A stretch of 48,260 nt of DNA from Paenibacillus anaericanus (GTDB lineage: Bacteria > Bacillota > Bacilli > Paenibacillales > Paenibacillaceae): NCBI RefSeq assembly GCF_003994475.1, contig NZ_RZNY01000026.1, forward strand, positions 17,968 to 66,227, written 5' to 3'. The position numbers and the translations under genes were made by a program. This document shows positions 8,273 through 17,065 of the stretch, one piece after another. How positions within the stretch are numbered: the first letter of the stretch is position 1; each line of letters begins with the position of its first letter. The notes below the pieces were generated by a model. That model was given only the letters and a program-made list of their open reading frames with translations, had not been told where the DNA came from and ran no database searches.

Positions 8273-8442
8273 AGATGGTAGTCACGTCTTTCTATTCAGA
8301 TTAGTCCCATGTAACTGTCTCATGTAACCTCTGCCATCATTGTATGTAATGAATCTATCATTTATCTTTCTTCGTTCTTACTTATTTCTTAAGTTTGAAA
8401 AATAATGTTATCGCTATTTCCGACTCAGCCCCTAAGAGAAAA

Positions 8443-9282
8443 CTAAACCTGCTGCATTAATTTCTTAAGCTTCGCTCTTGTAGAGGTTTCCGGAGCGGGT
8501 GTATAAATACTGCATCTTAAATCTGTACCACCATGAACCTGTAACGAAGTGAGCTGGAAGAGCATCTTTCTTGCCTTGGCATGTCTGAACTCAAGTAATA
8601 CTTCCGGTGCTGAACTGACCTTGCTTTGATCCCACAAGCGATTAAAATCAGGATGCTTTTCTTTCATTTCACTAAGAAACTCTTCATACCATTTATCCTC
8701 TACGTATTGTCCGTAATATGCTCGGAATATTGCTAGAAATCCGCTCGCGAACTGCTCCCAATTCACAGCTAATCGCTGAAATTCCTTTCTCGTGAATAAT
8801 AGAGAAATCATGTTTCTCTGCTCGGGTGGCACTTGCTCGAAGTCCAGAAACACATGAGAAGCCGCTTCATTCCATCCGACAATTTGGCACCTGCGATCGG
8901 AAACAATCGTGGGGCAGTAGGTAAGTTCTTGAAGAATAATCCTTAAGGCGGGACTGATTTCAGGAAGCTCTTCTTTAAGAAGACTTACGCCAGAAGTTGT
9001 CTCCAATGCTAAAGAAAATAAATACTTTCGCTCGTCGGGAGACAATTGCAGCGCCCTAGCCACGTTATCCAAGACGGACGATGATACCTTGATGTCCCTC
9101 CCTTGCTCTAACCAGGTGTACCAGGTATGACTAACGCCAGCTAATTGTGCGACTTCCTCTCTTCTTAGTCCAGGTGTCCTTCTTCGCCCCCCTTCGGGTA
9201 AACCAACGGACTCGGGAGTCAGTTTAGCTCTCTGCGTCTTTAAAAATTGTGATAATTCTTGAAGTCTGAGTTGAGAATTCAT
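8443..9282 (-). CDS. XRE-family regulator with MmyB-like ligand-binding domain
   Basis: The N-terminal helix-turn-helix contains RRTPGLRREEVAQLAGVSHTWYTWLEQGRD, the signature of the MmyB-type regulators. The rest is the PAS-like MmyB ligand-binding domain (DRRCQIVGWNEAASHVFLDF, then the FRAYYGQYVED region and a C-terminal FRHAKARKMLFQL). Streptomyces homologues are thought to bind fatty-acid-like ligands and to sit beside short-chain dehydrogenases. Here it diverges from a stand-alone FabF gene, which fits a lipid-sensing role. The intergenic region contains a short palindrome, ATGATTATCAT at 9301-9311, that could be its operator. Confidence 0.85.
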   Translation of the reverse strand: MNSQLRLQELSQFLKTQRAKLTPESVGLPEGGRRRTPGLRREEVAQLAGVSHTWYTWLEQGRDIKVSSSVLDNVARALQLSPDERKYLFSLALETTSGVSLLKEELPEISPALRIILQELTYCPTIVSDRRCQIVGWNEAASHVFLDFEQVPPEQRNMISLLFTRKEFQRLAVNWEQFASGFLAIFRAYYGQYVEDKWYEEFLSEMKEKHPDFNRLWDQSKVSSAPEVLLEFRHAKARKMLFQLTSLQVHGGTDLRCSIYTPAPETSTRAKLKKLMQQV

Positions 9283-9413
9283 GGTTACACAACCTTACGT
9301 ATGATTATCATGTTATAAATTATACTAGGATAAACAACAACTTGTAATAGGATATCCAGCATGACATGATAAGTATAGATTGTTATTTAAGGACGATCAA
9401 GGAGGCAATGACC

Positions 9414-10652
9414 ATGGAAAGAGTTGTAATAACAGGAATGGGTGCGATAACCCCACTCGGGAATAATGTCGAGACCTTCTGGACTCGGTTAGCTCGGGGA
9501 GATTCGGGTATTTCTTATATTGATACTTTTGATACAACTCACTTTAAGGTTAAAATAGCCGGTATCGTAAGAGATTTTGATGCCGATAAACTATTCGGTT
9601 CTAAAGAAGCAAGACGGCTCGATCGATTCAGCCAATTTGCCTTAGCTGCTGCGGATCAGGCTTTAATCGACTCTGGGATCAACTTAGATCAAATAGATAA
9701 AGAACGATTAGGTGTTTACGTTGGGTCTGGAATCGGTGGAATACAAACGTTAATAGATCAACATCAGCTGTTAAACGACCGAGGGCCTGATCGGGTAAGT
9801 CCTACCTTGGTGCCGATGATGATATCCAATATGGCTGCGGCCTTAATTAGTATTAAACTGGGGGCATTAGGCTCATCCTTATCTCCAGTAACAGCTTGTT
9901 CCATTGGCAATACAGCTATTGGAGAAGCTTTCTATCAAATTCAAGCTGGAAGGGCCGACGTCCTATTCGCAGGAGGATCGGATGCAGCAGTAACTGAAAT
10001 ATCACTTGCTAGTTTCACAAAAGCAACGGCATTATCGACGAGAAACGACGAACCTGAGAAAGCTAGCCGGCCATTTGATGCCGGACGGGACGGGTTTGTT
10101 ATGGCGGAAGGTTCAGGAATTCTCGTTCTGGAATCGTTATCCCACGCCTTACGTCGAAAAGCTAGAATATATGCGGAGGTTATCGGTTACGGAGCTAGCT
10201 CTGACGCCTATCATATGGTGGCAACTCATCCTGAAGGTCATGGAGCATACCGCGCAATGAAATTGGCGCTGAAGGAAGCGTCCATCGAGCCAAACCAAGT
10301 GGACGTCATAAGTGCTCATGCTACTAGCACAGAGGTCGGAGATAAGTCGGAAACTGCAGCGATCAAGAAGCTTTTTGGCCAAGATGCCTATCGTATTCCT
10401 GTAACAGCTAATAAGTCGATGACGGGACATATGTTTGGTGCCGCAGGAGGCGTAGAGGCAATTGCCCTGGTAAAAAGCTTACAAACGGGGATTATTCCTC
10501 CTACCATTAATCAGCAGGAGCAAGAAGCGGAATGTGATTTGGACTACGTTCCCAATGTAGCTAGAACAGCCGATCTGACGATCGGCATGTCCAACTCTTT
10601 TGGGTTCGGCGGTCATAACGCAGTTATCGTGCTGAAAAAGTACAGTGAATAG
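9414..10652 (+). CDS. fabF: 3-oxoacyl-ACP synthase II (KAS II, FabF), stand-alone copy
   Basis: A condensing enzyme of 412 residues, the usual FabF length. The Cys-His-His triad is intact: the nucleophile in PVTACSIGNTAIG, the first His in ISAHATSTEVGDKSE and the second in NKSMTGHMFGAAGG. The C-terminal gate GFGGHN is also present. It would extend acyl-ACP with malonyl-ACP in fatty-acid synthesis. The start was set at the second of two nearby ATGs (9414), since GGAGG lies 8 bases before it but only 2 before ATG 9408. No other fatty-acid gene is nearby, so this is probably an extra, regulated FabF rather than the housekeeping copy; the divergent MmyB-type regulator is the likely controller. 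Confidence 0.9.
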   Translation: MERVVITGMGAITPLGNNVETFWTRLARGDSGISYIDTFDTTHFKVKIAGIVRDFDADKLFGSKEARRLDRFSQFALAAADQALIDSGINLDQIDKERLGVYVGSGIGGIQTLIDQHQLLNDRGPDRVSPTLVPMMISNMAAALISIKLGALGSSLSPVTACSIGNTAIGEAFYQIQAGRADVLFAGGSDAAVTEISLASFTKATALSTRNDEPEKASRPFDAGRDGFVMAEGSGILVLESLSHALRRKARIYAEVIGYGASSDAYHMVATHPEGHGAYRAMKLALKEASIEPNQVDVISAHATSTEVGDKSETAAIKKLFGQDAYRIPVTANKSMTGHMFGAAGGVEAIALVKSLQTGIIPPTINQQEQEAECDLDYVPNVARTADLTIGMSNSFGFGGHNAVIVLKKYSE

Positions 10653-10705
10653 GCTGAAGCTCATCCCCATCGAACTAGGGAATCACGTTATGTAGGCAAG
10701 CAAAA

Positions 10706-10755
10706 AGCTATTGATGGCAGGGAACATTCCCTGCTATCAATAGCTTCTTTTTACT
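10706..10755 (+). terminator. Terminator after fabF
   Basis: A 19-bp stem with one G-U pair (10706-10724 with 10727-10745) has a two-base gap at the tip and is followed by TCTTTTT. Confidence 0.85.
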
Positions 10756-10786
10756 TTAATGAATCTGTAATTACAAATTTATTTGA

Positions 10787-11422
10787 TTATTTAAAAGTTA
10801 TAGATTCTATGATTTTATCCACTTCAGCTTTGCTCTCATCATCAAAATGAGTAATAATAAAACTAAAAGCATACCCCTCAATGATGGCGGTGTAGTAGTT
10901 CTGAGTAACTACCAATTCGCCAGCGTCAAACCAGCACTCTAAGACAGCCATATCTTTACCACCAATTTTGACGGTGGATATCTCTTTAAACTCATAAGGG
11001 ATCCCAGTATCTATCAGCGTTTTTTTCGTAGGTTCGAGATACTCCTTCCCCGCCTTCATACCTGGGACCTTCTCCGCAACAACCGTAACAGAAGGACTCG
11101 GATCCGGTCCATTCAGCGGATATTGCGAAACCAGTAGTAGATTTAATGTTTTGGCTTTAGAAAGTTCCAATTGTAACTTCTTAGTTTCATCTTCTCCAGC
11201 AATCATTTCTTGACCGGCATTCGCAATTTCATTCATTCCGGCTGCATCTTGAACTTCCCAATCTGTAGGAAAGGATAACGATACACCAAAATAATCATTA
11301 GTATAAGAACCACTTTCAGTTACCCCTAGGCTTACTTCTTTACCCTTGCCCCCGCATGCTGTTACCATTACTAAAGTTAGTATCATTATAACCGTCATAA
11401 CTCCAAGCTTTTTCTTAGACAT
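10787..11422 (-). CDS. Lipoprotein with a PsbP/DcrB-like domain (hypothetical)
   Basis: The signal peptide ends in a lipobox (MVTAC), so the mature protein is lipid-anchored outside the membrane. The mature part begins with a typical short linker, then YTNDYFGVSLSFPTDWEV, a pattern common at the start of PsbP/Mog1/DcrB-type small sandwich domains. It ends with EVDKIIESITFK, also typical of that fold. No catalytic residues are seen, and the function is unknown. GGAGGG before the start supports the ATG. It is flanked by the fabF terminator and a LuxR-type regulator on the same strand. Confidence 0.7.
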   Translation of the reverse strand: MSKKKLGVMTVIMILTLVMVTACGGKGKEVSLGVTESGSYTNDYFGVSLSFPTDWEVQDAAGMNEIANAGQEMIAGEDETKKLQLELSKAKTLNLLLVSQYPLNGPDPSPSVTVVAEKVPGMKAGKEYLEPTKKTLIDTGIPYEFKEISTVKIGGKDMAVLECWFDAGELVVTQNYYTAIIEGYAFSFIITHFDDESKAEVDKIIESITFK

Positions 11423-11522
11423 ATTACCCTCCTGATACTTTTTTCCACACCAGAAAAGCTTATCATAACCTCCTTATATTTCCACCTATATAAAACTATA
11501 GGTTGTTATTACAAGGTTATTA

Positions 11523-12284
11523 TTACAAAATGGAGTAACGACTTGCTATTGAAACGGCTTCAGTGCTGGACTGAACACCCAATTTGTCGAATATGATTTT
11601 CTTATGATGATTGACTGTACATTCTTTGATGTTGAGCTTTATTGCGATTGCCTTTACCGTTAATCCCTGCGAAATTAACCTCAGAACCTTTAACTGTCGT
11701 TCTGTTAATTTTATCGCATACTGTTCAAACAATTGGGCACTATGCTGCTCTTGGTAACTACTCAACATATGGGCCGGTATTAGCTTGGCAATGGCAACTA
11801 GCTCACTTTTCATATCTGCATTAATGGTGGACACATCGAGGTAGCCTATATTTTTCCGTCCGATATTTAACGGAGTAGAGAAGCAATGCCAGTCCTTAAA
11901 ATAGGGACTTCCATGTTCTTCTGGCGGTAAATAGACCGGAGCATTATGCTTTATTGCTTCTGAAATTGCATTAACTCCACAACTTTTCTCCGAAAAATAC
12001 ATACCTAAGTCGATGGGTGAACCACTCATCGTATTTGCTAGATTCTGGCTGTAATCCATCGACAATAGAACGCCCTCTGTATTCGTAAGTAAGAACAGAT
12101 ATGGACCTGAAAGATGATCCTTGATGTTCGATATGCAATTCTGAAAGACCGTAATTAACAGTGAGTCTCTAATACGAATCCGTTCAAACTGCTGTTTCGA
12201 TGCAAACGAACCTGTTAAGCTGAAACTTTCTCCTAAATGGTCTTCCCTCCATTGTTGAGGTAGAGCCCTTATCGCCTCAGGCAT
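11523..12284 (-). CDS. LuxR-type transcriptional regulator with N-terminal GAF-like sensor
   Basis: Residues about 60-170 resemble the GAF-like sensor of AcoR/sigma-54 activators: LTNTEGVLLSMDYS, then the SCGVNAISEAI segment and GRKNIGYLDVSTINA. Instead of an AAA domain, the protein ends in a LuxR/GerE helix-turn-helix (LTERQLKVLRLISQGLTVKAI and ECTVNHHKKIIFDKLGV). It is therefore a one-component regulator responding to a small molecule or redox cue. The start ATG has AGGAGG upstream. It is divergent from the DUF2569 membrane protein gene, which may be a target. Confidence 0.8.
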   Translation of the reverse strand: MPEAIRALPQQWREDHLGESFSLTGSFASKQQFERIRIRDSLLITVFQNCISNIKDHLSGPYLFLLTNTEGVLLSMDYSQNLANTMSGSPIDLGMYFSEKSCGVNAISEAIKHNAPVYLPPEEHGSPYFKDWHCFSTPLNIGRKNIGYLDVSTINADMKSELVAIAKLIPAHMLSSYQEQHSAQLFEQYAIKLTERQLKVLRLISQGLTVKAIAIKLNIKECTVNHHKKIIFDKLGVQSSTEAVSIASRYSIL

Positions 12285-12413
12285 TACAGTTATCCTCCTT
12301 GGTGTATCTGTCTTTCGGGAAATAAATGAATACCCTTTCTTTATTTATCGGAGAATCATGGGAATATTTAAATTCGCTTATCTAAGCGTTCAAATTATAG
12401 GGAGGAATACGAT

Positions 12414-12929
12414 TTGAAAATTGATAAAACAGAAACATGGGTCAGGGAATCACTACCCGATCCGCTAGGTGTCTCAGGGTTGGGTGGATGGTTAGTTCTG
12501 ATTCAGATTGGCTTATATATTACAATCATCAGGTTAGTTGTTGTATTTTTTCAGTTTATATTGCCCATGTTTAGTTCTGGCGCATGGGAAGTGCTTACTT
12601 CACAAAATTCGATGGCTTATCATGCATTATGGGGGCCCATTATCATCTTTGAAACGGTGTACAATATCATATTTTTATTTTTTGCCGTATACATATTGAT
12701 TCAATTGTATCAGAAGAAATCTATCTTCCCTCGTCTAATGATTATTTTCTATATCGCTAGTCTTTTGGCTGTCACTATTGATATTATTCTAATGTATCAA
12801 ATTCCATTAGCTCAGCAGAATAGCGACGTTAGTTCTTTTAATGAGCTTTTCCGTTCTATATTCACATGCGCCATCTGGATTCCCTATTTCATCAAATCTA
12901 CAAGAGTCAAAAATACGTTTACCAAATAA
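12414..12929 (+). CDS. DUF2569-family membrane protein
   Basis: This 171-residue protein has four hydrophobic segments (about residues 25-45, 65-95, 100-125 and 145-160). Its N-terminus GVSGLGGWLVLIQIGLYI is the typical first membrane segment of DUF2569 proteins. The function of this family is unknown. The start is TTG at 12414, chosen because GGGAGGA lies 7 bases upstream and no in-frame ATG has a site. It lies opposite the LuxR-type regulator and 109 bases before the next lipoprotein gene on the same strand. Confidence 0.75.
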   Translation: MKIDKTETWVRESLPDPLGVSGLGGWLVLIQIGLYITIIRLVVVFFQFILPMFSSGAWEVLTSQNSMAYHALWGPIIIFETVYNIIFLFFAVYILIQLYQKKSIFPRLMIIFYIASLLAVTIDIILMYQIPLAQQNSDVSSFNELFRSIFTCAIWIPYFIKSTRVKNTFTK

Positions 12930-13041
12930 AATGCACTCAAACATTAATATGAAATCTTCTTGAAAATCATTTGATCGAAAATAGTAATAGATCGAGCAAC
13001 ATGTATCGTTGCACTAACGTCGATACTATTGAGGTGAGATG

Positions 13042-13491
13042 ATGAGCAAAAGAAGAATAATGCTAGTCTCCTATATACTTTTACTGGTCGCAATTGTACT
13101 TGGATGTTCCAAGTCTGCTACAACAGAGGGACTATTCTCAGAACCTCCGGATGTTGTGGGATTCATTGATGAGAAAGAAATTCTGTTCATTAAAGGTTCT
13201 TACCATTGGGATCACGCTATTGCTGATGCCCCGAGTCCAGATAATTTGGTAAAAGACACAGCCGTTTATGTAGTAAAACCAAATTCAGAGCTAACATTAA
13301 CATTCAAAGGTGAAGAACCTCAAGAGATCTCAGCTGGGCTCTGGGTAAATCAAAATTTCACGCCATTACCTAGAGTAAAAGATACAATCCTCCTTCCAGA
13401 TAAGCCTGGAATATATGTACTGTCTATTGGAGCGAAATGGTCAGGCGACGATCGTGGTAGTTATGCTGCTGCTATCGAGGTAATAGACTAA
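13042..13491 (+). CDS. Small lipoprotein of unknown function
   Basis: The signal peptide with lipobox IVLGC anchors a mature part of about 127 residues. It reads as an all-beta domain (SYHWDHAIADAPSPDNLV, AVYVVKPNSELTLTF, PGIYVLSIGAKWSGDDRGSY). No known family is recognised. There are two adjacent in-frame ATGs (13039 and 13042) after GAGGTGAG; the second gives the better spacing, and the choice adds or removes one Met. The final strand resembles a ligand-binding or inhibitor-like sandwich, but this is only an impression. Confidence 0.7.
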   Translation: MSKRRIMLVSYILLLVAIVLGCSKSATTEGLFSEPPDVVGFIDEKEILFIKGSYHWDHAIADAPSPDNLVKDTAVYVVKPNSELTLTFKGEEPQEISAGLWVNQNFTPLPRVKDTILLPDKPGIYVLSIGAKWSGDDRGSYAAAIEVID

Positions 13492-13514
13492 GGGGAATAA
13501 ATCCGTGGAATCAC

Positions 13515-13557
13515 AACACGAAAAGGCCACATTGGAAGTGGCCATTTCGTGTTTTTT
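13515..13557 (+). terminator. Terminator after small lipoprotein
   Basis: A 16-base stem with one mismatch (13515-13530 with 13538-13553) is followed by a T-tract. It lies between the lipoprotein gene and the convergent exporter gene. Confidence 0.8.
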
Positions 13558-13615
13558 GGTATATTCATTCCTACTTCATTAGCTGATCACCTTCGCGCCA
13601 TTAGTTCAACCCTTG

Positions 13616-15034
13616 TCATAGATTGCTCTCGCGCGAAGCCTTAGTTGAAACGACCGCTGCATTGCGCTTATCAAAGACGAAGATCGCAATCACAAGCAAA
13701 GCGATAAGCATCATTAGGGAATCAGCAGCTAAACTCGGTACCAGATGATCGGCGAATTGCTGAGGGGACTCCATCGAGGCTCCCGTTCCAAAGATAATTC
13801 CACTGATGGCGATACCAAATACAGATCCGAGCTGACGCGTCGTATTGCTTACCCCACTCGCTTCCCCTGCGGAATCTTCTGGAACAGAAGCTAGTAGTCC
13901 ATGCGACAACGGCGTAAAGCTAAGCCCCATGCCTGCCCCAGCCAGCATCATGGGCACAAGCACATCTGTAAAAGGAAATACCGGACCCTTAATAGAGACC
14001 ATAAGTGCCAACCAACTTAGACCTACTCCCTGTAACAGCAATCCAGTCATCAGTACCCTTTTTGATCCAAATCTCCCTATCGCCATTCCAGCAAAAGGTG
14101 CTGCTAACATGGTCATAATCGTCCAAGCCATCTCCCGAACTCCTGCCTCAAGAGGACTGTAACCTTGTGCCTGTTGAAGAAATAATGTCAGCATAAAAAT
14201 CGCACCAAAGACGCTCGCATTCATCCAAAATCCCGCCAAAATATATGATGTGTACGTTTTGTTGCGAAACAAATCAAACTGTACGGTTGGGCTAGTTCTT
14301 CTTTTTTCCCAATAATAAAATAGAACCAGAAGCAGAAGACCAACCAATAACGACATAATTACCAAGGGATCTCCCCAGCCAAGTGGTCTACTTTTTTCCA
14401 AGCCAAAAACCAGACCAAACAACCCCGTAGTCAGCAGAATAACACCCAAAGGATCCAGTGGCTTGCGTACTCCACGAGACTCTTTGATCCAGCTCAAACC
14501 CAAAAGCAGTGCAATCAGTCCAACTGGTAAATTGATATAGAAGATCATTTGCCAAGGTGCTCCTTCCATGACCAGACCTCCAACCAGTGGGCCTACACTA
14601 AGCCCTAACCCGGAAATACCTGACCATAACCCGATCGCTAGCGCCCTTTTTGCTGGAGGAAATGCCGCGTTAACAAGTGTGAGGCTAAGCGGTACGATCG
14701 CTGCTCCTCCAATCCCCTGAATCGTTCGGAACACAATGAGTGCGGATGAGGAAGTACTTAGTCCGGAGAATAAAGATCCTATTGTAAAAACCGCCACCCC
14801 AGCTAAGAATACCTTTTTCCTCCCAATAGATTCACCCAACAAGCTAAAGGGAATAATTAGAACAGCAAAGGCAAGGGTATAAGCATTCATAAACCATTCT
14901 AAATCAGACAACGAAGCCCCTAGATCCTTCTGAATGGATGGGAGTGATACTCCCAGAATTAAACTGTCCAGCATGGCCATGAACAAAGCGATACAGGTAA
15001 TAACAAGTAGACGCACTCTGGATGAGGTTGACAT
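13616..15034 (-). CDS. DHA2-family (14-TM) MFS multidrug exporter
   Basis: The 472-residue integral membrane protein has the length and hydrophobic pattern of 14-TM drug:H+ antiporters. Motif A after TM2 reads GESIGRKK, and motif C in TM5 reads GPLVGG, which marks antiporters. It should pump toxic compounds out in exchange for protons. The start was moved to ATG 15034, preceded by GAGGAGGAG at good spacing; the upstream extension to 15094 runs through the operator region. It follows the tetR gene on the same strand after 59 bases that contain a long palindrome, so the TetR protein most likely represses it. Confidence 0.9.
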   Translation of the reverse strand: MSTSSRVRLLVITCIALFMAMLDSLILGVSLPSIQKDLGASLSDLEWFMNAYTLAFAVLIIPFSLLGESIGRKKVFLAGVAVFTIGSLFSGLSTSSSALIVFRTIQGIGGAAIVPLSLTLVNAAFPPAKRALAIGLWSGISGLGLSVGPLVGGLVMEGAPWQMIFYINLPVGLIALLLGLSWIKESRGVRKPLDPLGVILLTTGLFGLVFGLEKSRPLGWGDPLVIMSLLVGLLLLVLFYYWEKRRTSPTVQFDLFRNKTYTSYILAGFWMNASVFGAIFMLTLFLQQAQGYSPLEAGVREMAWTIMTMLAAPFAGMAIGRFGSKRVLMTGLLLQGVGLSWLALMVSIKGPVFPFTDVLVPMMLAGAGMGLSFTPLSHGLLASVPEDSAGEASGVSNTTRQLGSVFGIAISGIIFGTGASMESPQQFADHLVPSLAADSLMMLIALLVIAIFVFDKRNAAVVSTKASRESNL

Positions 15035-15051
15035 TTTAAACTCCTCCTCTA

Positions 15052-15073
15052 ATTTATTTATTGATAAATAAAT
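15052..15073. promoter_or_regulatory. TetR operator upstream of exporter gene
   Basis: A perfect inverted repeat with 10-bp arms (15052-15061 with 15064-15073) has a TG centre and A/T-only arms of the ATTTATTTAT type. It lies between tetR and the exporter start, just upstream of the ribosome binding site. A related palindrome precedes tetR. Confidence 0.65.
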
Positions 15074-15093
15074 AGAATATATAGAAAACCGCA

Positions 15094-15606
15094 CTACGGC
15101 ATAAGCTGCGGTAATTCCAAAACTGCTGAAAGAGAAATGACCAATCCATAAGCGAGGAACATACTGGCTTCGTGAGAGCTATTGTTGATTCCGGCTAAAT
15201 CGAACCGATTTCTCATAGTTTCATGAAGCTGGGCATATTTTTCTCTGGCAAACTCTTTGACCTTTGGCTCTGGTGTGGCAGAACATTGCATAAGCAACAG
15301 CATCTCGTTACGCTGAGTTTCCATGAGCTCAACGAAGACATCCCCCATCGCTGCACATAACTGTTCTGCTGGGGCTTCTACCTGATTGAAGGCATATTCC
15401 ATTCGTTTATATGCACGCTCCAACACAGCTAAATACAGCTGTTCTTTGGTTTTAAAGAAATGAAATACATAAGGTTGAGTGACGCCTACGGCCTCTGCAA
15501 TATGGGCGGTTGTTGTTTTGTAATAGCCTTGAGTGGCAAATAAAGCAGCAGCACTCTCCATAATTTGTTCTTTGCGGTTTGCTGGTATTTCTTCTTTAAT
15601 ACTCAA
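15094..15606 (-). CDS. TetR-family repressor of the exporter
   Basis: A 170-residue TetR protein. Its N-terminal helix-turn-helix reads QIMESAAALFATQGYYKTTT, then AEAVGVTQPYVFHFFKTKEQLY. The remainder is an all-helical ligand pocket with low conservation. The start is TTG at 15606 with AAGGAGA about 9 bases upstream. Matching palindromes before this gene and before the exporter suggest that it represses both and is released by an exported drug. The C-terminus (LELPQLMP) is somewhat short compared with typical members of about 190 residues, but the frame ends cleanly. Confidence 0.88.
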   Translation of the reverse strand: MSIKEEIPANRKEQIMESAAALFATQGYYKTTTAHIAEAVGVTQPYVFHFFKTKEQLYLAVLERAYKRMEYAFNQVEAPAEQLCAAMGDVFVELMETQRNEMLLLMQCSATPEPKVKEFAREKYAQLHETMRNRFDLAGINNSSHEASMFLAYGLVISLSAVLELPQLMP

Positions 15607-15626
15607 TGGAATAATTCTCCTTACAT

Positions 15627-15648
15627 TTATTTATTACTCAATAAATAA
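15627..15648. promoter_or_regulatory. TetR operator upstream of tetR
   Basis: The inverted repeat TTATTTATT-ACTC-AATAAATAA has perfect 9-bp arms. It lies just upstream of the tetR ribosome binding site and shares the TTATTTAT half-site with the palindrome at 15052-15073, though with a wider centre. Confidence 0.6.
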
Positions 15649-15774
15649 CATACATTTAGATCTCAGTCAATAACCAAGCGATTACAAACATACAAACGGA
15701 ACCTCCGTCATAAATTATTTGAATGCGGATGTAGAATTATGCTTGTAACCTTCCAAATGAGAGGAGATGATCTC

Positions 15775-16965
15775 ATGGAAAACCAACCTGGGACTCAGAC
15801 TAAGAACGGAAATGTACCTCAACCTATAAGGAGTGATGGAGCCGGGGCGACGGATTTGGGTCCACGGGACGTCATGCGGGATATTGAAAACCCTAACATG
15901 CTGGTTCCACCAATTACAGATGCTGGCTTGATCCCTAACTTAAAATTTTCGTTCTCTGATACCCACATGCAGTTAAATCACGGTGGTTGGTCAAGAGAGA
16001 TTACAATTAGAGAGCTACCGATTGCAACCACACTTGCAGGCGTTAATATGCGCCTGACTCCTGGAGGGGTGCGCGAACTCCATTGGCATCAGCAAGCAGA
16101 ATGGGCTTATATGCTCTTAGGAAGTGCACGGATTACATCAGTTGATCAAGAGGGGCGAAATTTTATTGCTGATGTTGGGCCGGGTGATCTTTGGTACTTT
16201 CCAGCCGGATTACCCCATTCAATTCAGGGGTTAGAAGAAGGTTGTGAATTTCTGCTCGTCTTCGATGATGGTCATTTCTCTGATCTAAATACCTTATCTA
16301 TCTCCGATTGGTTCGTACATACGCCCAAAGATGTGCTGGCAGCCAACTTCGGTGTTCCTGAGAGTGCTTTTAACAACATTCCCTCGGATCAGGTCTATAT
16401 TTTTCAAGATAATATTCCCGGCTCAATAGAAAGTCAGAAAGTTCAATCCCCTTACGGTACCATCCCGCAAAGTTTTAAGCATCAGTTACTGGCGCAGACA
16501 CCTATTCGAACACCAGGCGGAAGCGTGCGGATTGTGGACTCTACTAACTTTCCTATTTCTAAAACTATCGCAGCAGCACTTGTTGAGATTGAACCCGGTG
16601 CTATGAGAGAACTTCATTGGCATCCAAATAATGACGAGTGGCAATATTACCTTACTGGCCAAGGACGTATGACAGTATTTGCAGGAAACGGCACTGCCCG
16701 CACTTTTGATTATAGAGCTGGTGATGTTGGTTATGTCCCTTTTGCCTTGGGTCACTATATTCAAAATACCGGTGATGAAACCTTGTGGTTCTTGGAGATG
16801 TTCAAGAGCGATCGATTTGTCGATGTATCATTAAACCAATGGATGGCACTTACTCCCCGTGATCTAGTTCAGGACAATTTACATGTCGGACCAGAATTGC
16901 TAGATACACTACGTAAAGAGAAATGGCCTGTCGTTAAATATACAAATGACACTAGTAACAAGTAA
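15775..16965 (+). CDS. Oxalate decarboxylase-like bicupin (OxdC family) with altered lid
   Basis: A bicupin of 396 residues (OxdC is about 385). N-terminal manganese ligands are visible as H103, H105, E109 and H148, with R100 before them. The C-terminal cupin has HWHPNNDEW and a later GHY His. In B. subtilis OxdC the active lid is SENST, with Glu162 as the essential acid. Here the aligned positions 169-173 read SDLNT, replacing that Glu by Asp. Decarboxylase activity may therefore be weaker or shifted toward oxalate oxidation; lid changes are known to switch this family. GAGGAG lies 8 bases before ATG 15775, so the ATG at 15739 was not used. There is no signal peptide. Confidence 0.85.
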   Translation: MENQPGTQTKNGNVPQPIRSDGAGATDLGPRDVMRDIENPNMLVPPITDAGLIPNLKFSFSDTHMQLNHGGWSREITIRELPIATTLAGVNMRLTPGGVRELHWHQQAEWAYMLLGSARITSVDQEGRNFIADVGPGDLWYFPAGLPHSIQGLEEGCEFLLVFDDGHFSDLNTLSISDWFVHTPKDVLAANFGVPESAFNNIPSDQVYIFQDNIPGSIESQKVQSPYGTIPQSFKHQLLAQTPIRTPGGSVRIVDSTNFPISKTIAAALVEIEPGAMRELHWHPNNDEWQYYLTGQGRMTVFAGNGTARTFDYRAGDVGYVPFALGHYIQNTGDETLWFLEMFKSDRFVDVSLNQWMALTPRDLVQDNLHVGPELLDTLRKEKWPVVKYTNDTSNK

Positions 16966-17010
16966 GCTCTAATGCCTTTTCCTTTTCCACATTGGCTCCG
17001 TCAGAACGTT

Positions 17011-17036
17011 GAGGTCGTGAATATCACGGCCTCTTT
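17011..17036 (+). terminator. Terminator after bicupin gene
   Basis: A 10-bp stem with one G-U pair (17011-17020 with 17024-17033) is followed by TTT. It lies between the convergent bicupin and LysR genes. Confidence 0.6.
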
Positions 17037-17065
17037 GCTGTATAGCTAAATAGGTAAGGCCTATG

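Noticed and set aside
9301..9311. ATGATTATCAT as a Fur box
   Set aside because: Only the central 11 bases match; the outer four bases on each side do not, unlike the site at 31388-31406.
13616..15094. Longer N-terminus of the exporter starting at 15094
   Set aside because: The extension runs over the palindromic operator and lacks a ribosome binding site; ATG 15034 has GAGGAGGAG upstream.
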